Shown one piece after another: positions 63,294 through 64,000 of a DNA stretch of 64,000 nucleotides. A program made the position numbers and the translations under genes. The stretch comes from Spirochaetaceae bacterium (lineage in GTDB: Bacteria > Spirochaetota > Spirochaetia > WTKD01): assembly GCA_011524535.1 (NCBI GenBank), contig WTKD01000001.1, forward strand, positions 23,089 to 87,088, written 5' to 3'. The notes below the pieces were generated by a model that worked only from the letters and a program-made list of their open reading frames with translations, was not told where the DNA came from and did no database searches. Every line of letters begins with the position of its first letter. Within the stretch, counting starts at the first letter, position 1.

Positions 63294-63539
63294 GTGGAAT
63301 AACCAAGTTTCTTAATGCGAAGTGCTGTATCATCCTGACTATACTAGGGCGGTGCAGCATTTTTTCACTAAGATTCATCACTAAGAACAGCATAATATCC
63401 CCAATTATACGTAAAAACAAAAAATATTTCTAAAAAAGCGTCTTTGATTGTATATAAGACCTTGCAAATGTATCTGTTTATGTGACGATGTTGATAATCG
63501 TGTGATACAAGGAAGAAGAACACCATGATGAAGAAAAAA
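63294..63539 (+). repeat. Long direct repeat, copy B
   Basis: Near-identical to 61261-61506 in the same orientation, about 2.03 kb apart. Differences are scattered single bases and small indels, for example GATACAAGGAAGAAG in place of GATATAAGAAAGGAG, which weakens the ribosome binding site of the downstream broken copy. Confidence 0.85.
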
Positions 63540-63861
63540 CTATATACATAGTTGTTATGATTGTTAGTGCAATGCTCGTTGGTGCATGTAGCGATAATAG
63601 TCCATTAAGTGAAAGCATTGATTCTGGTGATTTTGGCAGGACCCCCTAATAGAGGCACGATAGTCAAGATGGTATTTCTATTAATCTCGTGAGTTATTCT
63701 TCTCTCTGGAAAATAGAAAAACAACCAAGCTCCATACAAACAATAGAGGACCCATATACATTATTCGAACCTGGCGAGATCTTGAATTTTTGAGTGAAAA
63801 CATTGGAGCAGCAGAAGCTACCTGGTGACAGACAATATCGCCTTGTGAATAATATAGTACT
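63525..63861 (+). pseudogene. Degenerate third copy of the GLUG lipoprotein gene, 5' part only
   Basis: Starts ATGATGAAGAAAAAA like the intact gene but is out of frame within the first ten codons. After that shift the sequence reads MIVSAMLVGACSDNS ... SESIDSGDF, clearly homologous to the intact signal peptide and lipobox, before a TAA. Further homology (RTWRDLEFLSENIGAAEAT-like in shifting frames) fades by about 63861. The remaining 139 bases to the window edge show nothing I recognise. Confidence 0.7.
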
Positions 63862-64000
63862 ACCCCGCCGTCGTAGCTTTCTCTAAACGCTGGGATATCG
63901 AATATATACTATGAAAAATAATTACAAAACAAAAAGACTACACAGATAACCATTAAAATAATACCATAGAAGACACGTAAGAGTATTAATAAGAGTATGT

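Noticed and set aside
1..64000. CRISPR arrays, tRNA or rRNA genes, insertion sequences
   Set aside because: I looked for regularly spaced repeats, tRNA cloverleaf ends, rRNA landmarks and transposase motifs and found none. The only long repeat is the GLUG cassette repeat.

Overview
The window is chromosomal DNA of a spirochaete (Spirochaetota) in the broad Treponema/Spirochaeta group. I base this on spirochaete-type periplasmic flagellar genes (two flaB core flagellins, two flaA sheath-type proteins, fliD, flaG, flgL) and on a fliD - unknown - tsaE - tsaB block that I recall from treponemes. Dense short-spaced operons and a PnrA/TmpC-type nucleoside transporter fit the same group. Base composition is moderately AT-rich. 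I do not name a genus. I saw no rRNA, tRNA or CRISPR array.

Layout. 1-7.5 kb: flagellar filament region with flgL (cut by the window edge), fliW and csrA on +, then tsaB, tsaE, an unknown gene, fliD, flaG and two flaB genes on -. 7.9-10.4 kb: two spirochaete genes below infC-rpmI-rplT. 10.4-15.1 kb: envelope genes, two flaA genes and a Gx-family membrane gene broken in a T9 run. 15.1-18.9 kb: a VOC protein, then an operon of a cysteate-synthase-like enzyme and a serine-palmitoyltransferase-like enzyme. 19-27.4 kb: rny-ymdB, GerMN, ptsI-der, an NlpC/P60-like protein and a HAD hydrolase. 27.5-36 kb: a 1355-residue coiled-coil protein, grpE-dnaK-dnaJ and an rRNA methyltransferase. 36-42.3 kb: tatD, M23-bactofilin-yaaR, plsC, phosphoglucomutase and an exonuclease. 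42.3-51.7 kb: two poorly known proteins, then a nucleoside ABC transporter with a queuosine-precursor transporter. 51.8-60.4 kb: unknown protein, Maf/DUF115 protein, PBP2/FtsI, LysM-M23 and secA. 60.5-64 kb: an accessory array of GLUG-repeat lipoproteins, one intact copy between two broken ones, with a ~246-bp direct repeat on both sides.

Working together. FliW, CsrA and the two flagellins form the known flagellin-level control circuit, and GGA motifs overlap the flaB ribosome binding sites. The Maf/DUF115 protein may glycosylate those flagellins. Bactofilin, two M23 proteins and PBP2/FtsI are cell-wall and shape functions.

Most notable points: (1) a two-gene operon that by family should make cysteate and condense it with a fatty acyl group, as in sulfonolipid (capnine) synthesis, which I have not seen described for spirochaetes; (2) the GLUG lipoprotein cassette array; (3) many genes whose sigma70 -10 box lies only 5-8 bases before the start codon with no Shine-Dalgarno sequence (ptsI, secA, PBP2, plsC and others), suggesting common leaderless translation; (4) a T9 slippery run splitting a Gx-transporter gene.
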